The notes under the pieces: model-generated
Seen by the model: the letters and a program-made list of their open reading frames with translations, nothing else
Told to the model about the DNA's origin: nothing
Database searches by the model: none
DNA from: Porphyrobacter sp.
Lineage (GTDB): Bacteria; Pseudomonadota; Alphaproteobacteria; Sphingomonadales; Sphingomonadaceae
Reading direction: 5' to 3'
NCBI GenBank assembly: GCA_027531395.1
Contig: JAPZRO010000006.1
Span: 1-64,000, forward strand
DNA: 64,000 bases
Position numbers and translations under genes: made by a program
Part shown: positions 34,187 through 42,691 of the stretch, in pieces
Layout of the letters: each line of letters starts with the position of its first letter
Numbering within the stretch: the first letter of the stretch is position 1

Positions 34187-35673
34187 GCGGAGGTGATCCT
34201 TTCGGTGATGTAGGCAGTGAGACGCGCGGTCTGTTCGGGGGTGAAGTGCAGCCCCAGCTTGGTGCGGCGCCATAGCACGTCGTCGGAACTGCGCGCCCAT
34301 TCGCGCGCGATGAGGTAATCGACCTCGGCGGCGGTCAGCCCGTGGCCGAAATCCTCGCCCAGATCGGCGGCGCTGGCTGCCTCGCCGAGGAAGTCCTGCG
34401 CAAGCGTGCCGTAGAGCCGGGTCAGGCGGCGGGCCTGTGCCTCGCCGATGAAGGGATAACGCCGTGCCAGGCTGCGCGCGAGGGCAGGGGCATCGTAGCG
34501 CCCGAAATTGCCGCCCGGCAGATTGGCCGCGCCGGTCCAGTCCGCGCCTTTGAGCACCGGCAGGAACGGCGTGAGCCGCGCGACCGCCTCGGTGCTGAGC
34601 TCGCGGTAGGTGGTGATCTTGCCGCCGAACACGCTCAGCAGCGGCGGCGTGCCGTCCGCCCCGCCGTCCAGTTCAAAGCGGTAGCCGCGCGTCGCCGCCT
34701 CGGGCTTGCCCGAACCATCGTCGACCAGCGGGCGCACGCCGGAATAGGTCCACACCACGTCCGCCGGGGTGACGGGGGTGCGAAAATACTCCGAAGCGCC
34801 CTCGCACAGATAGGCGATTTCCTCGGGGCTGGCCTGCACCTCGGCAAGGCTGCCTTGGTGATCGACATCGGTGGTGCCGATCAGCGTGAAGTCGTCCTCG
34901 TAGGGGATGGCGAAGAAGATCCGCCCGTCGGGCAGCTGGAAGAAATAGGCGAAGGGGTGATCGAACAGCTTGCGCACGACGATGTGGGAGCCGCGCACCA
35001 GCCGCATCTTCTGGCTGGTCGGCTCGCCTGCCCGCCCGAGCAGATCGAGCACGCGCGGGCCTGCGGCGTTGACCACGGCGCGGGCGTGGAAGGTCTCGTT
35101 GCCCGCTTCGATCCGCCAGAGATCGCCCTCGCGCGTCAGGGACGTCACCTCGCAGCGGGTGCGCACTTCGGCCCCCCGGTCGGCGGCATCGCGGGCGTTG
35201 AGGATCACCAGCCGCGCATCGTCCACCCAGCCGTCGGAATAGGCAAAGGCTCGGGTGTATTCTGGCTTCAGCGGTGCGCCAGCGGGGTGGCTGGCGAGCG
35301 TCACGCTCTGGGCGGCGGGCAGGAACTTGCGCCCGCCGATATGGTCATAGAGGAACAGCCCGAGCCGCAGCAGCCAGCGCGGGCGCAGGCCCTTGCGGTG
35401 CGGCAGGATGAAGCGCAGCGGCCAGATGATGTGCGGCGCGATGCCCCACAGCACCTCGCGCTCGGTCAGGGCCTCGCGCACGAGGCTGAACTCGTAGTGC
35501 TCGAGATACCTGAGGCCGCCATGGATCAGCTTGGTGGAGTTGGACGAGGTGCCCTCGGCCAGATCGCCGCGTTCGAGCAGCAGCACGCTCGCCCCGCGCC
35601 CGGCGGCATCGCGTGCGATCCCGGCGCCGTTCACGCCGCCGCCGATCACCGCGAGGTCGAAGGCCTGCGCCAT
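34183..35673 (-). CDS. glpD: Glycerol-3-phosphate dehydrogenase, FAD-dependent
   Basis: 496 residues from ATG 35673, close to the usual 500. FAD-binding G-G-G-V-N-G-A-G-I-A-R-D (about 10-21), L-I-H-G-G-L-R-Y-L-E-H-Y-E-F (about 50-63) and the substrate-site blocks Y-S-G-V-R-P-L (about 312-318) and G-G-K-I-T-T-Y-R (about 345-352) are all canonical, so glycerol-3-phosphate is the expected substrate, oxidised to dihydroxyacetone phosphate with electrons to quinone. It lies in the middle of the sulfite/flavin operon (one-base overlap with yeiH, four with the reductase). A glycerol function fits use of sulfoquinovosyl glycerol, whose hydrolysis frees glycerol; no glycerol kinase gene is in the window. 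Confidence 0.9.
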   Translation of the reverse strand: MAQAFDLAVIGGGVNGAGIARDAAGRGASVLLLERGDLAEGTSSNSTKLIHGGLRYLEHYEFSLVREALTEREVLWGIAPHIIWPLRFILPHRKGLRPRWLLRLGLFLYDHIGGRKFLPAAQSVTLASHPAGAPLKPEYTRAFAYSDGWVDDARLVILNARDAADRGAEVRTRCEVTSLTREGDLWRIEAGNETFHARAVVNAAGPRVLDLLGRAGEPTSQKMRLVRGSHIVVRKLFDHPFAYFFQLPDGRIFFAIPYEDDFTLIGTTDVDHQGSLAEVQASPEEIAYLCEGASEYFRTPVTPADVVWTYSGVRPLVDDGSGKPEAATRGYRFELDGGADGTPPLLSVFGGKITTYRELSTEAVARLTPFLPVLKGADWTGAANLPGGNFGRYDAPALARSLARRYPFIGEAQARRLTRLYGTLAQDFLGEAASAADLGEDFGHGLTAAEVDYLIAREWARSSDDVLWRRTKLGLHFTPEQTARLTAYITERITSA

Positions 35674-36767
35674 CAGATCATCCACCACGCAAAGGCGAGC
35701 GCCACGCCGAGCGAGGCGATGGTCGCCGCCAGCACCGGCATCACCGCACGCCAGCCCAGTTCGAGCAGCAGATCGGTGCGGGTGCGCATCGCCGTCGCTG
35801 TGACGGCAAGCAGCAGCAGGGTCTTGGACAGGGTGAGCGCGGTGGCGGCGACGACGGGCGGCATGGTGACGAGCGAATTGACCACCACCAGCGCGAGGAA
35901 GGCGAGAATGAACCCGGGCAGGAGCGGCACGCGCGCGGCATTGCCGCTGGCCGCGACGGGCTGGGTGCGCGCGATCCACAGCGCGGCAAGGGTTACCAGC
36001 GGGGCGAGCAGAGCGACGCGGGTGAGCTTCACCACGGTCGCCTGCGCGCCGGCAGCGTCCGAGACGGCGAAGCCTGCGCCGATCGCCTGCGCGACGTCAT
36101 GCACCGAAGCGCCGACCAGAAACCCCGCCTGCGCATCGCTGAAGCCGAGCATCCGCGCGAGCGGCGGATAGGTCACGAGGGCGATCGCCGAGGCGGCAGC
36201 GAGGATCACGAGGGTGAGCGTGAACTGCGCCTGCTCGATCCGCTCGCGCCCGATCGCGCCGTAGAGCGCCAGCGCCGCCGAAGCGCCGCAGATCGCGGTC
36301 GATCCGCCTGCGAGCAGCCCGACGGCCGGGCTCTGCCCGGTGGCGCGGGCGGCCAGCAGCGCTGCCACCAGCGCCGCCGCCATCACCAGCGCAAGGCCGA
36401 GGAACGGCACCGCGCCCATCCCGGCGATCTGCATCAGCGTGACCTGTAGGCCAAGCAGCACGATCCCGGCCCTGAGGCCATGGCGAGAGGTCGCATCCAG
36501 ACCTTCATGGGTGCGCGCATCACCTGCGGCGAAATTGAGTGCGAGGCCGAGCAGCAGGCCGGCCAGAATGATCGGCACCCCGTAGTTCTGGGCGAGCCAC
36601 GCGGCGGCCGCGCTGGCGATGGCGCAGATCGCGAGGCCGGGGACGAAGCGCGACAGCGGCTTGCGTTCGGCCGGCGCGGTGCTCGCGGCCGCCGTGTCGG
36701 CGAGCATCATCTCGCCGAACAGATCGCCCGCATAGGCGTCGAAATCGGGGCGGGAGCCTCGCTTCAT
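35673..36767 (-). CDS. YeiH/UPF0324 family putative sulfite or sulfate exporter
   Basis: 364 residues with about ten hydrophobic helices after a 40-residue cytoplasmic leader. UPF0324 signatures: G-L-L-L-G-L-A-L-N (about 66-74), G-L-R-A-G-I-V-L-L-G (about 92-101), G-G-S-T-A-I-C-G-A-S-A (about 146-156) and G-A-S-V-H-D-V-A-Q-A (about 207-216). The family is annotated as sulfate/sulfite exporters and often adjoins sulfonate-degradation genes. As first gene of the operon that ends in sorAB, it would relieve sulfite or sulfate stress in the cytoplasm. The promoter region upstream holds a motif shared with the sulfoquinovosidase operon. Confidence 0.82.
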   Translation of the reverse strand: MKRGSRPDFDAYAGDLFGEMMLADTAAASTAPAERKPLSRFVPGLAICAIASAAAAWLAQNYGVPIILAGLLLGLALNFAAGDARTHEGLDATSRHGLRAGIVLLGLQVTLMQIAGMGAVPFLGLALVMAAALVAALLAARATGQSPAVGLLAGGSTAICGASAALALYGAIGRERIEQAQFTLTLVILAAASAIALVTYPPLARMLGFSDAQAGFLVGASVHDVAQAIGAGFAVSDAAGAQATVVKLTRVALLAPLVTLAALWIARTQPVAASGNAARVPLLPGFILAFLALVVVNSLVTMPPVVAATALTLSKTLLLLAVTATAMRTRTDLLLELGWRAVMPVLAATIASLGVALAFAWWMI

Positions 36768-36798
36768 CGCCCTGCAGTCCTGCCCCTCTGTCGCATCG

Positions 36799-36817
36799 TA
36801 TGTCTCACGGTGTCACA
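36799..36817. promoter_or_regulatory. Candidate LacI-type operator upstream of yeiH (shared motif, site 1)
   Basis: TATGTCTCACGGTGTCACA lies 32-50 bases before the yeiH start. It is itself an imperfect palindrome (TGT--CAC-g-GTG--ACA, 36801-36817). The sequence at 40643-40661, in front of the sulfoquinovosidase operon, matches it at 15 of 19 positions, with both outer blocks identical (TATGTC...CGGTGTCA). The coupling of two operons with one function makes a common regulator, probably the LacI protein at 42688, likely. Inference from two sites only. Confidence 0.5.
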
Positions 36818-36863
36818 ACCCTATCGCGGGCGCCGTGCCATTGCAACCGCCGAGGCGGTCCGC

Positions 36864-38135
36864 TCAGCTGGCGATGCTCAGCGCGCCCTCGTCCCGGCGG
36901 ATTTCCGGCAGCAGCCACTGGAACCACGCCAGCGCCACCAGATAGGACGCGGCGGCGAACATGAACAGCGGCACGAAGCCGAAGCCCGCATCGAGCACCC
37001 GTCCGGTGACGAGGCTGATCAGCACGCCCCCCATATTGCCCATGAAGGCGCCGAACGCGGTCACCCGCCCGACCTTGGCATTGGGGACGACGTCGGTGAT
37101 GGTCGAGAACAGCGAGAGCGAGAAGCCCTGATGGCCCGCCATCACCACTCCGATCATTACCGCCACCGGCCAGAACGAATCGAGCGCCAGCACCAGCGGC
37201 AGCGGAGCCACCACCAGCGCGGAGACCAGCATCACGCCCTTCCTCACGCGGTTGGGAGTCCACCCGGCCTCCAGCAGCCTGGTCGAGGCCCAGCCCGCCA
37301 GCAGCGCACCGAGGCCCGATCCGGCAAAGGCGATCGCCAGCGGCACCGCCAGTTCGAGCGTCGAGAGGCCGAACTCCTTGCGGTAGTAATCCGCCAGCCA
37401 GAAATTGATGAACCACCAGGTCATGTCCGACAGCGCCTTGGCAACCACGATCGCCCAGGTCTTGCGGCTCATGAGGATCGGGCCGTAGCTGTCCGTCCCG
37501 GCCTCGTCGGCGGGTCGTTGCGCGGTCGTCGACGGGTCATTGCGCAGTTGCGCTACGCCGCGCGCCAGCCACATCCACGCCAATAGCGAGGCGAAGCCGC
37601 CGATCCCGCCCGCCACCAGCGCCCCGCGCCAGCCCACCGCCAGCGCCAGCGCCGGGATCACGAAAGGCATGGCAATCGTGCCCGCGCCGGCCAGCAGGGT
37701 CGCAAACCCGAAGGCGAAGGAGCGCTTGTCGGGCGGGAACAGGCTGGCGACGGTCTTGATCGTGAGCGGGGTCTGCACCGCCTCGGTCACCCCGAGGCCG
37801 ACGCGCGCGGCGACCACATGCGCGGTGGTCATCGCCCAGCCATGCGCCATGGCGGCAAGGCTCCACGCCGAGGCACCGACCTGCATCGAGCGGTTCACCC
37901 CCAGCCGGTCGACCAACCAGCCGGTGAACAGGAAAGCAAAGGCGGCGGAGAACTGGGTGACCGCGGCAAGATCGCCGAAGTCGCTGTCGGTCCAGTTGAA
38001 GGCCGCCATCATGTCGGGCTTGAGGATCGCGATGATCGGCCGGTCCATCGCGTTGAACACGCCCGCGATGCACAGCACCGTGAACAGCGACCAGCGCAGG
38101 CGGGTGGAAAGGGGCGAGGGCGCGGTGTCCATCAC
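36864..38135 (-). CDS. MFS transporter (ACS/ExuT-like), likely sulfoquinovose or SQ-glycerol importer
   Basis: 423 residues, twelve predicted membrane helices with a longer central loop (about 195-225). MFS signatures: D-R-L-G-V-N-R in the loop 2-3 region (about 74-80), R-V-G-L-G-V-T-E-A (about 111-119) and the G-R-V-T-A-F-G-A-F-M-G-N segment in the second half. The pattern matches anion:cation symporters that carry hexuronates and other negatively charged sugars, a good fit for sulfonated SQ. It follows the TonB receptor gene on the minus strand with a terminator-like hairpin between, so expression may be lower. In Agrobacterium an ABC system does this job; no ABC importer is present here. 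Substrate is inferred from context. Confidence 0.78.
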   Translation of the reverse strand: MMDTAPSPLSTRLRWSLFTVLCIAGVFNAMDRPIIAILKPDMMAAFNWTDSDFGDLAAVTQFSAAFAFLFTGWLVDRLGVNRSMQVGASAWSLAAMAHGWAMTTAHVVAARVGLGVTEAVQTPLTIKTVASLFPPDKRSFAFGFATLLAGAGTIAMPFVIPALALAVGWRGALVAGGIGGFASLLAWMWLARGVAQLRNDPSTTAQRPADEAGTDSYGPILMSRKTWAIVVAKALSDMTWWFINFWLADYYRKEFGLSTLELAVPLAIAFAGSGLGALLAGWASTRLLEAGWTPNRVRKGVMLVSALVVAPLPLVLALDSFWPVAVMIGVVMAGHQGFSLSLFSTITDVVPNAKVGRVTAFGAFMGNMGGVLISLVTGRVLDAGFGFVPLFMFAAASYLVALAWFQWLLPEIRRDEGALSIAS

Positions 38136-38170
38136 GGGTTCCTAGAGGGCAGGGGTGGGGCAGACAAGAA

Positions 38171-38196
38171 GGGCCGCCGGATCGCTCCGGCGGCCC
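38171..38196 (-). terminator. GC-rich hairpin between TonB receptor and MFS genes
   Basis: An 11-bp perfect stem (38171-38181 with 38186-38196, GGGCCGCCGGA/TCCGGCGGCCC) and a 4-base loop, followed on the minus strand by TTCTTGT. It lies 33 bases past the receptor stop and 36 before the MFS start. It probably acts as a partial terminator that lowers MFS transcription relative to the receptor, or stabilises the receptor mRNA. Confidence 0.7.
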
Positions 38197-38228
38197 CCTG
38201 TCTCATGATGCGACCTGAAGGCGCCTCA

Positions 38229-40538
38229 TCACATGCGGGCGCGCAGCGAGACCCCGAAGTAGCGGTCGGCGTCGCGCGGGATCTGCAGTCGCTGCCCGGC
38301 CGACACGTTCAGCAGCACATAGCTGTTGTCGGTGATGTTGCGGGCGTGGAAGGTCAGGCGGTAGTTGTCGTCCGGATCGGAGAAGCCGACCGAGGCGTTC
38401 CAGATGCCGTAGGGGTCGATCGGACCCTGTTCGCCGAGATCGGAGAACTGGCGGCTGGTGTGGCGGAAGTCGGTGTTGAGATAGAGCCGGAAGCCGCCCA
38501 GATCGGTCTCGTAATCGCCGCCGATGGTGTAGACGAACTTCGGCGCCAGCGGCAGCTGGGTGCCGTTGCGCGCGTCGGGCGCGTTGGTCAGCGGGTTCGG
38601 ATTGAACTCCTTGACCTGCGCATCGGCATAGGCCGCGCTGGCGCGGAAGGTCAGGCCATCGACCGGAGCGACCACGAGGTCGGCTTCGAAGCCCTCGCTC
38701 TTGACCGTGCCGGCGTTGGTCAGGTTCGACACCACCGCGCCGTTGAGCAGCACGAAGTTGTTGGCCTGGAAGCCCTCGTACTCGACCGAGAAGGCCGAGA
38801 CATTGAGCTGCACGCGGCGATCGAGGAACTGCGACTTGATGCCGATTTCGAAGCTGTCCGACAGCTCCTCTTCGATCGGGATCGCGTTGGTCGGCGCGGT
38901 GTGGTTGAAGAACACGTTGAACGCCGGACCCTTGTAGCCGCGGGTGTACGAACCGTAGAGCATCACGTCGTCGGTCGGCTCGAACTGCAGCACCGCGCGG
39001 CCCGACAGGTTGCCGCTATCGGTCGAACCGGCTGAGGTGTTGGTGCCGTTGCCGCCGCTCGCGATCGTGCCGCCGGCCGGGTTGCCCGACACGCCCGGCC
39101 CGGTGGCGGGCAGGCCGTTGAAGGCATTGACGCCCGGCGCGCGGGTGTGGGTGAACTCGAGATCGTCCCAGGTGTAGCGCAGGCCGCCGGTGAACGAGAG
39201 CTGCTCGGTAAAGCGATAGGTCGCCTGGCCGAAGATCGCGAAGTTCTTCGACGTCACATCGCTGAACGAGGTGGCGGTCGGGAAGATCGTGTTGACCGTG
39301 TCAGCCACGTTGCACGGACGCCCGCCGGTGGCCGGATCGACCGGCAGGGTCGAGCTGGCGCAGGTGATGTTGCGGCGGGTGAACACCTGGGTGTTGTCCG
39401 ACTGCCACGCGAACACGCCGGCCTGGTAGAAGAAGTCCTTGGTCTGATCCGAGGCGATGCGGACTTCGGCGGAAATCTGCTCGGTCTTGACCGTGCCGTC
39501 GTCGTGCAGCTGGCCGGTGCCGACCAGCGCGCGCGGCAGGAAGTCGCCTTCGCGGATCTCGCGGTTGAACCAGTTGCGGTAGCCCAGCACGACGCTGAGC
39601 GTGTGGGTGTCGCCGATCTCGAAATCGCCCGAGCCGGTCAGGCTCCACTGGCGGTCGCGGGTTTCGGTGACGAGGTTGTGGTTGACGAAACGCTGGTCCT
39701 CGCCCTGCGCCGAGCCACCCGGCAGGCCGAGTTCGGCATCCAGCACCGCGCCGCGGCTGACGCCGGTCACGTCGGCGCAGCAATCGTCATTGGCCTTCAT
39801 GTAATCGGCGATGAAGCGCAGCTTGGTGCCTCCATCCTCGTAGTCGATGAGGCCGCGCGCGCCGTAGCGCTCGTAGCCGTTGACGGTGCGGTTGCGGCCG
39901 CCGTTGATGTTGGTGATGTTGCCGTCGAAGCTGCCATAGAAGGCGGTAACGCGAGCGGTGAGATTTTCCGCCAGCGGGCCGGCGAGGGCTGCGCGCAGGC
40001 GCCATTCATCGCCCTCGAACCAGTCGGCATTGACCTGCGATTCGAACTCGTCGCTGCCGCCCTTGGAGACGATGTTGACGAGACCGGCCGAGGCGTTGCG
40101 GCCGAACAGGGTGCCCTGCGGGCCGCGCAGGACTTCAAGCCGCTCGATATCGACGAGGTCCATGAAGGCCTGACCCGAACGCGACAGCACCACGCCGTCG
40201 ACAACGGTGGACACACTCGGCTCGGCGGCGACCGAGAAGGTGATGGTGCCGACACCGCGCATCACGATCGCGCTGTTGGCGCTGGTGGTGCCCTTGCGGA
40301 AGGTCACCGAGGGGATGATGGTGGAGATGTTCTCGAGGTTGAAGACGACCGCCTGTTCCAGCCGCTCGCCCGGGACCGCGGTGATCGCGATCGGCACATC
40401 CTGCACATTTTCTTCGACTTTCTGCGCGGTGACGATGATCTCGTCGACCTGCGCCATCGCAGGTGCGGTGTGCGTCAGGGCAATCGCGCTGGCGGACAGG
40501 GCCAGCGTCTTGAGCGCAATTCGGGTGGTGGTAGCCAT
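38229..40538 (-). CDS. TonB-dependent receptor, likely for sulfoquinovose glycosides
   Basis: 769 residues. Signal peptide about 1-29 ending A-P-A-M-A-Q, then the TonB box region D-E-I-I-V-T-A-Q-K, a plug domain (about 45-155; V-M-R-G-V-G, L-R-G-P-Q-G-T-L-F-G-R-N) and a 22-stranded barrel. Overall form is that of sphingomonad receptors for plant- or alga-derived glycosides and not a siderophore receptor in any specific way. It is divergent from the sulfoquinovosidase operon across a 161-base control region and precedes the MFS gene, so import of an SQ glycoside through the outer membrane is the likely role. No SusD-type partner is seen. Ligand is inferred from neighbours. Confidence 0.82.
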   Translation of the reverse strand: MATTTRIALKTLALSASAIALTHTAPAMAQVDEIIVTAQKVEENVQDVPIAITAVPGERLEQAVVFNLENISTIIPSVTFRKGTTSANSAIVMRGVGTITFSVAAEPSVSTVVDGVVLSRSGQAFMDLVDIERLEVLRGPQGTLFGRNASAGLVNIVSKGGSDEFESQVNADWFEGDEWRLRAALAGPLAENLTARVTAFYGSFDGNITNINGGRNRTVNGYERYGARGLIDYEDGGTKLRFIADYMKANDDCCADVTGVSRGAVLDAELGLPGGSAQGEDQRFVNHNLVTETRDRQWSLTGSGDFEIGDTHTLSVVLGYRNWFNREIREGDFLPRALVGTGQLHDDGTVKTEQISAEVRIASDQTKDFFYQAGVFAWQSDNTQVFTRRNITCASSTLPVDPATGGRPCNVADTVNTIFPTATSFSDVTSKNFAIFGQATYRFTEQLSFTGGLRYTWDDLEFTHTRAPGVNAFNGLPATGPGVSGNPAGGTIASGGNGTNTSAGSTDSGNLSGRAVLQFEPTDDVMLYGSYTRGYKGPAFNVFFNHTAPTNAIPIEEELSDSFEIGIKSQFLDRRVQLNVSAFSVEYEGFQANNFVLLNGAVVSNLTNAGTVKSEGFEADLVVAPVDGLTFRASAAYADAQVKEFNPNPLTNAPDARNGTQLPLAPKFVYTIGGDYETDLGGFRLYLNTDFRHTSRQFSDLGEQGPIDPYGIWNASVGFSDPDDNYRLTFHARNITDNSYVLLNVSAGQRLQIPRDADRYFGVSLRARM

Positions 40539-40574
40539 CGGTATCTTCTCCCCTGCGTGGTGACCAACTCTGTC

Positions 40575-40598
40575 GGGCGACGATCAAGATCATCGCCC
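40575..40598. promoter_or_regulatory. Imperfect inverted repeat in the TonB receptor/sulfoquinovosidase promoter region
   Basis: GGGCGACGATCA followed by AGATCATCGCCC: 10 of 12 positions pair. It is located 37 bases before the receptor start on the minus strand and about 100 before the sulfoquinovosidase on the plus strand. It could be an operator or a leader hairpin of the receptor mRNA. It does not resemble the LacI-like motif at 40643. Confidence 0.35.
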
Positions 40599-40642
40599 GT
40601 GCGGTCGATCTTTCGGCAGTCGGGTTGCGCTTTCTGTCCCGA

Positions 40643-40661
40643 TATGTCAAGCGGTGTCAGA
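40643..40661. promoter_or_regulatory. Candidate LacI-type operator upstream of smoI (shared motif, site 2)
   Basis: TATGTCAAGCGGTGTCAGA matches the yeiH-upstream element (36799-36817) at 15 of 19 positions, in the same orientation with identical spacing between TATGTC and CGGTGTCA. It lies 39-57 bases before the sulfoquinovosidase GTG, inside the divergent control region, and so could govern the receptor too. The LacI-family gene two genes downstream is the obvious candidate ligand-responsive regulator. Confidence 0.5.
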
Positions 40662-40699
40662 CGCAGCCAAAGGGCTGGTCGGGAGAGGAATCAGGGGCT

Positions 40700-42691
40700 G
40701 TGACGGTGCGGCTGGTGCCATGCGAGGGGGGATTTGACCTGCTGCTCGGCGGGCGCCTGATCCTGTCGCATCGCCCAGATTATCCCGCTGTTTCATTGGC
40801 TTGCGGCGATCCCGAGGTGGTGATGGTGCGCGGCAATTTCCGCCTGTCCGACCATGCTGTGGCAGCCGCGCCACTGTCGGCCTGCGAAATGGATGCAGGC
40901 GGCGCGGTGGTGCTGGCGAGCGCTGATGGCAGTGCCCGATGCACCCTCGCCGTTGCAGCAGGCGCAAGCCGGGTGGTGATCACCGCCCAGCCGCCGCATG
41001 ATCGCATCACGCTCGATGTCGCGCTGGGTGAGGGCGACGTGCTGTGGGGCGGGGGCGAGCAGATGAGCTACCTTGCCTTGAATGGCCGCAAATTCCCGAT
41101 CTGGACCAGCGAGCCCGGCGTGGGCCGCGAACCCGGCACCCCGCTGACCGATCAGGCGAGCGCCGACGGCAGCTTTGCGGGCGGGGATTATTGGACGACC
41201 AACTATCCCGAGCCGACCGTGCTGTGCTCGGCCGGCTGGGCGCTGAGCCTCGCCAATGCCGACTATTGCGAGCTCGATGCGAGCCTCCCTGGGCGGCTGC
41301 GCGTCCACGTGTGGTCGGACAAAGTCGTGATCGACCTGTTCGAGGGCGCGCCGGCCGATCTCGTCCGCCAACTCGCCGCGCGCTTCGGCCCTCGTCATGC
41401 CCTCCCCGAATGGGCGCTGGGAGGGGCGGTGATCGGGCTCAAGGCGGGCGATGCCAGCTTCGAACGGCTGGAGGCGCTGATCGACGCGGGTGCGGCCGTT
41501 TCGGGCCTTTGGTGCGAGGATTGGGTCGGCATCCGTCAGACCAGCTTCGGCCGCCGCCTGTTCTGGGACTGGCAGTGGAACCCCGCGCGCTACCCCGATC
41601 TGCCCGCGCGGATCGCGGCCTTGAAAGCGCGCGGCATCCGCTTCCTCGGCTATGTGAACCCCTATCTCGCGGTCGACGGCCCGCTCTACCCCGAGGCTGC
41701 CGCCAAGGGCTACTTCGCCCGCCGCCTCGACAGCGACGAGCCCTACCTCGTCGACTTCGGCGAGTTCGACGCGGGCGTGGTCGATTTCACCAACCCCGCC
41801 GCCGCAGACTGGTTCGCCGAGGAGGTGATCGGCAAGCGGATGCTCGATTTCGGGCTCGACGGGTGGATGGCGGATTTCGGCGAATATCTCCCCACCAACC
41901 TCAGGCTCCACAATGGCGATCCGATGCAGGAGCACAACCGCTGGCCGGTGCGCTGGGCGGAAGTGAACGCCCGCGCCGTCGCCTCGCGCGGGCGCACGGG
42001 CGATGTGCTGTGGTTCATGCGCGCGGGCCATACCGGCGTGCAGGCGCATTGCCCCTTGCTGTGGGCGGGCGACCAGTCGGTCGATTTCTCGCGCCATGAC
42101 GGCATCGGCACGGTGATCACCGCCGCGCTGTCATCGGGGCTGGTCGGCAATGCCTTCAGCCATTCCGACGTCGGCGGCTACACCAGCCTGTTCGGGAACG
42201 TGCGCACGGAGGAGCTGATCCACCGCTGGTACGAACTCGGCGCCTTCAGCCCGGTGTTCCGCACCCACGAAGGCAACCGCCCTGACGACAATCTCCAGAT
42301 CGACAGCTCGCCGGTGCTGGTCGAAGGCTTCGTCCGTTGGAGCCGTGTCCATGCCGCCCTTGCCCCCTATGTGCAGCACCTCGTTGCCGAGGCGCGATCC
42401 AGCGGCCTGCCGGCGCAGCGGGCGCTGTTCCTCCACTACCCTGACGATCCCGAGACCTTCACGATACAGGACCAGTTCCTCTATGGAGCAGATCTGATGG
42501 TGGCACCGGTGATCGAGGCAGGGGCGACCGCGCGACGGGTCTATCTGCCGCAGGGCGAATGGCGGCACCTGTGGAGCGGCGAGCCTCACGCTCCCGGCTG
42601 GCACGATGTCCCCGCACCGCTGGGCCAGCCGCCGGTGTTCTACCGTCCGCAAAGCGCCTTCGCGCCGCTGTTCGAGGGATTAGCCGCATGA
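40700..42691 (+). CDS. smoI: Sulfoquinovosidase, GH31 (KERWY type)
   Basis: 663 residues from GTG 40700, preceded by AGGGG; no signal peptide, so cytoplasmic. GH31 layout: N-terminal beta-sandwich (1-230), (beta/alpha)8 barrel and C-terminal beta domains. Catalytic nucleophile D392 sits in G-W-M-A-D-F-G-E-Y, acid/base D458 in W-A-G-D-Q-S-V-D. The five residues that recognise the sulfonate of sulfoquinovose are all present: K248 (G-L-K-A-G), E273 (W-C-E-D-W), R286 and W289 (G-R-R-L-F-W), and Y494 (D-V-G-G-Y-T), the K-E-R-W-Y set known for Agrobacterium-type SQases; E. coli YihQ has Q-Q-R-W-Y. Spacing also agrees (K to E 25, E to R 13, R to W 3). It hydrolyses SQ glycosides such as sulfoquinovosyl glycerol to SQ. 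Its stop overlaps the LacI start (ATGA). Confidence 0.93.
   Translation: MTVRLVPCEGGFDLLLGGRLILSHRPDYPAVSLACGDPEVVMVRGNFRLSDHAVAAAPLSACEMDAGGAVVLASADGSARCTLAVAAGASRVVITAQPPHDRITLDVALGEGDVLWGGGEQMSYLALNGRKFPIWTSEPGVGREPGTPLTDQASADGSFAGGDYWTTNYPEPTVLCSAGWALSLANADYCELDASLPGRLRVHVWSDKVVIDLFEGAPADLVRQLAARFGPRHALPEWALGGAVIGLKAGDASFERLEALIDAGAAVSGLWCEDWVGIRQTSFGRRLFWDWQWNPARYPDLPARIAALKARGIRFLGYVNPYLAVDGPLYPEAAAKGYFARRLDSDEPYLVDFGEFDAGVVDFTNPAAADWFAEEVIGKRMLDFGLDGWMADFGEYLPTNLRLHNGDPMQEHNRWPVRWAEVNARAVASRGRTGDVLWFMRAGHTGVQAHCPLLWAGDQSVDFSRHDGIGTVITAALSSGLVGNAFSHSDVGGYTSLFGNVRTEELIHRWYELGAFSPVFRTHEGNRPDDNLQIDSSPVLVEGFVRWSRVHAALAPYVQHLVAEARSSGLPAQRALFLHYPDDPETFTIQDQFLYGADLMVAPVIEAGATARRVYLPQGEWRHLWSGEPHAPGWHDVPAPLGQPPVFYRPQSAFAPLFEGLAA

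Noticed and set aside
40575..40598. Treating the inverted repeat here as a second copy of the SQ regulon operator
   Set aside because: Its sequence (GGGCGA...TCGCCC) shares nothing with the TATGTC...CGGTGTCA motif, so it is listed separately with low confidence.
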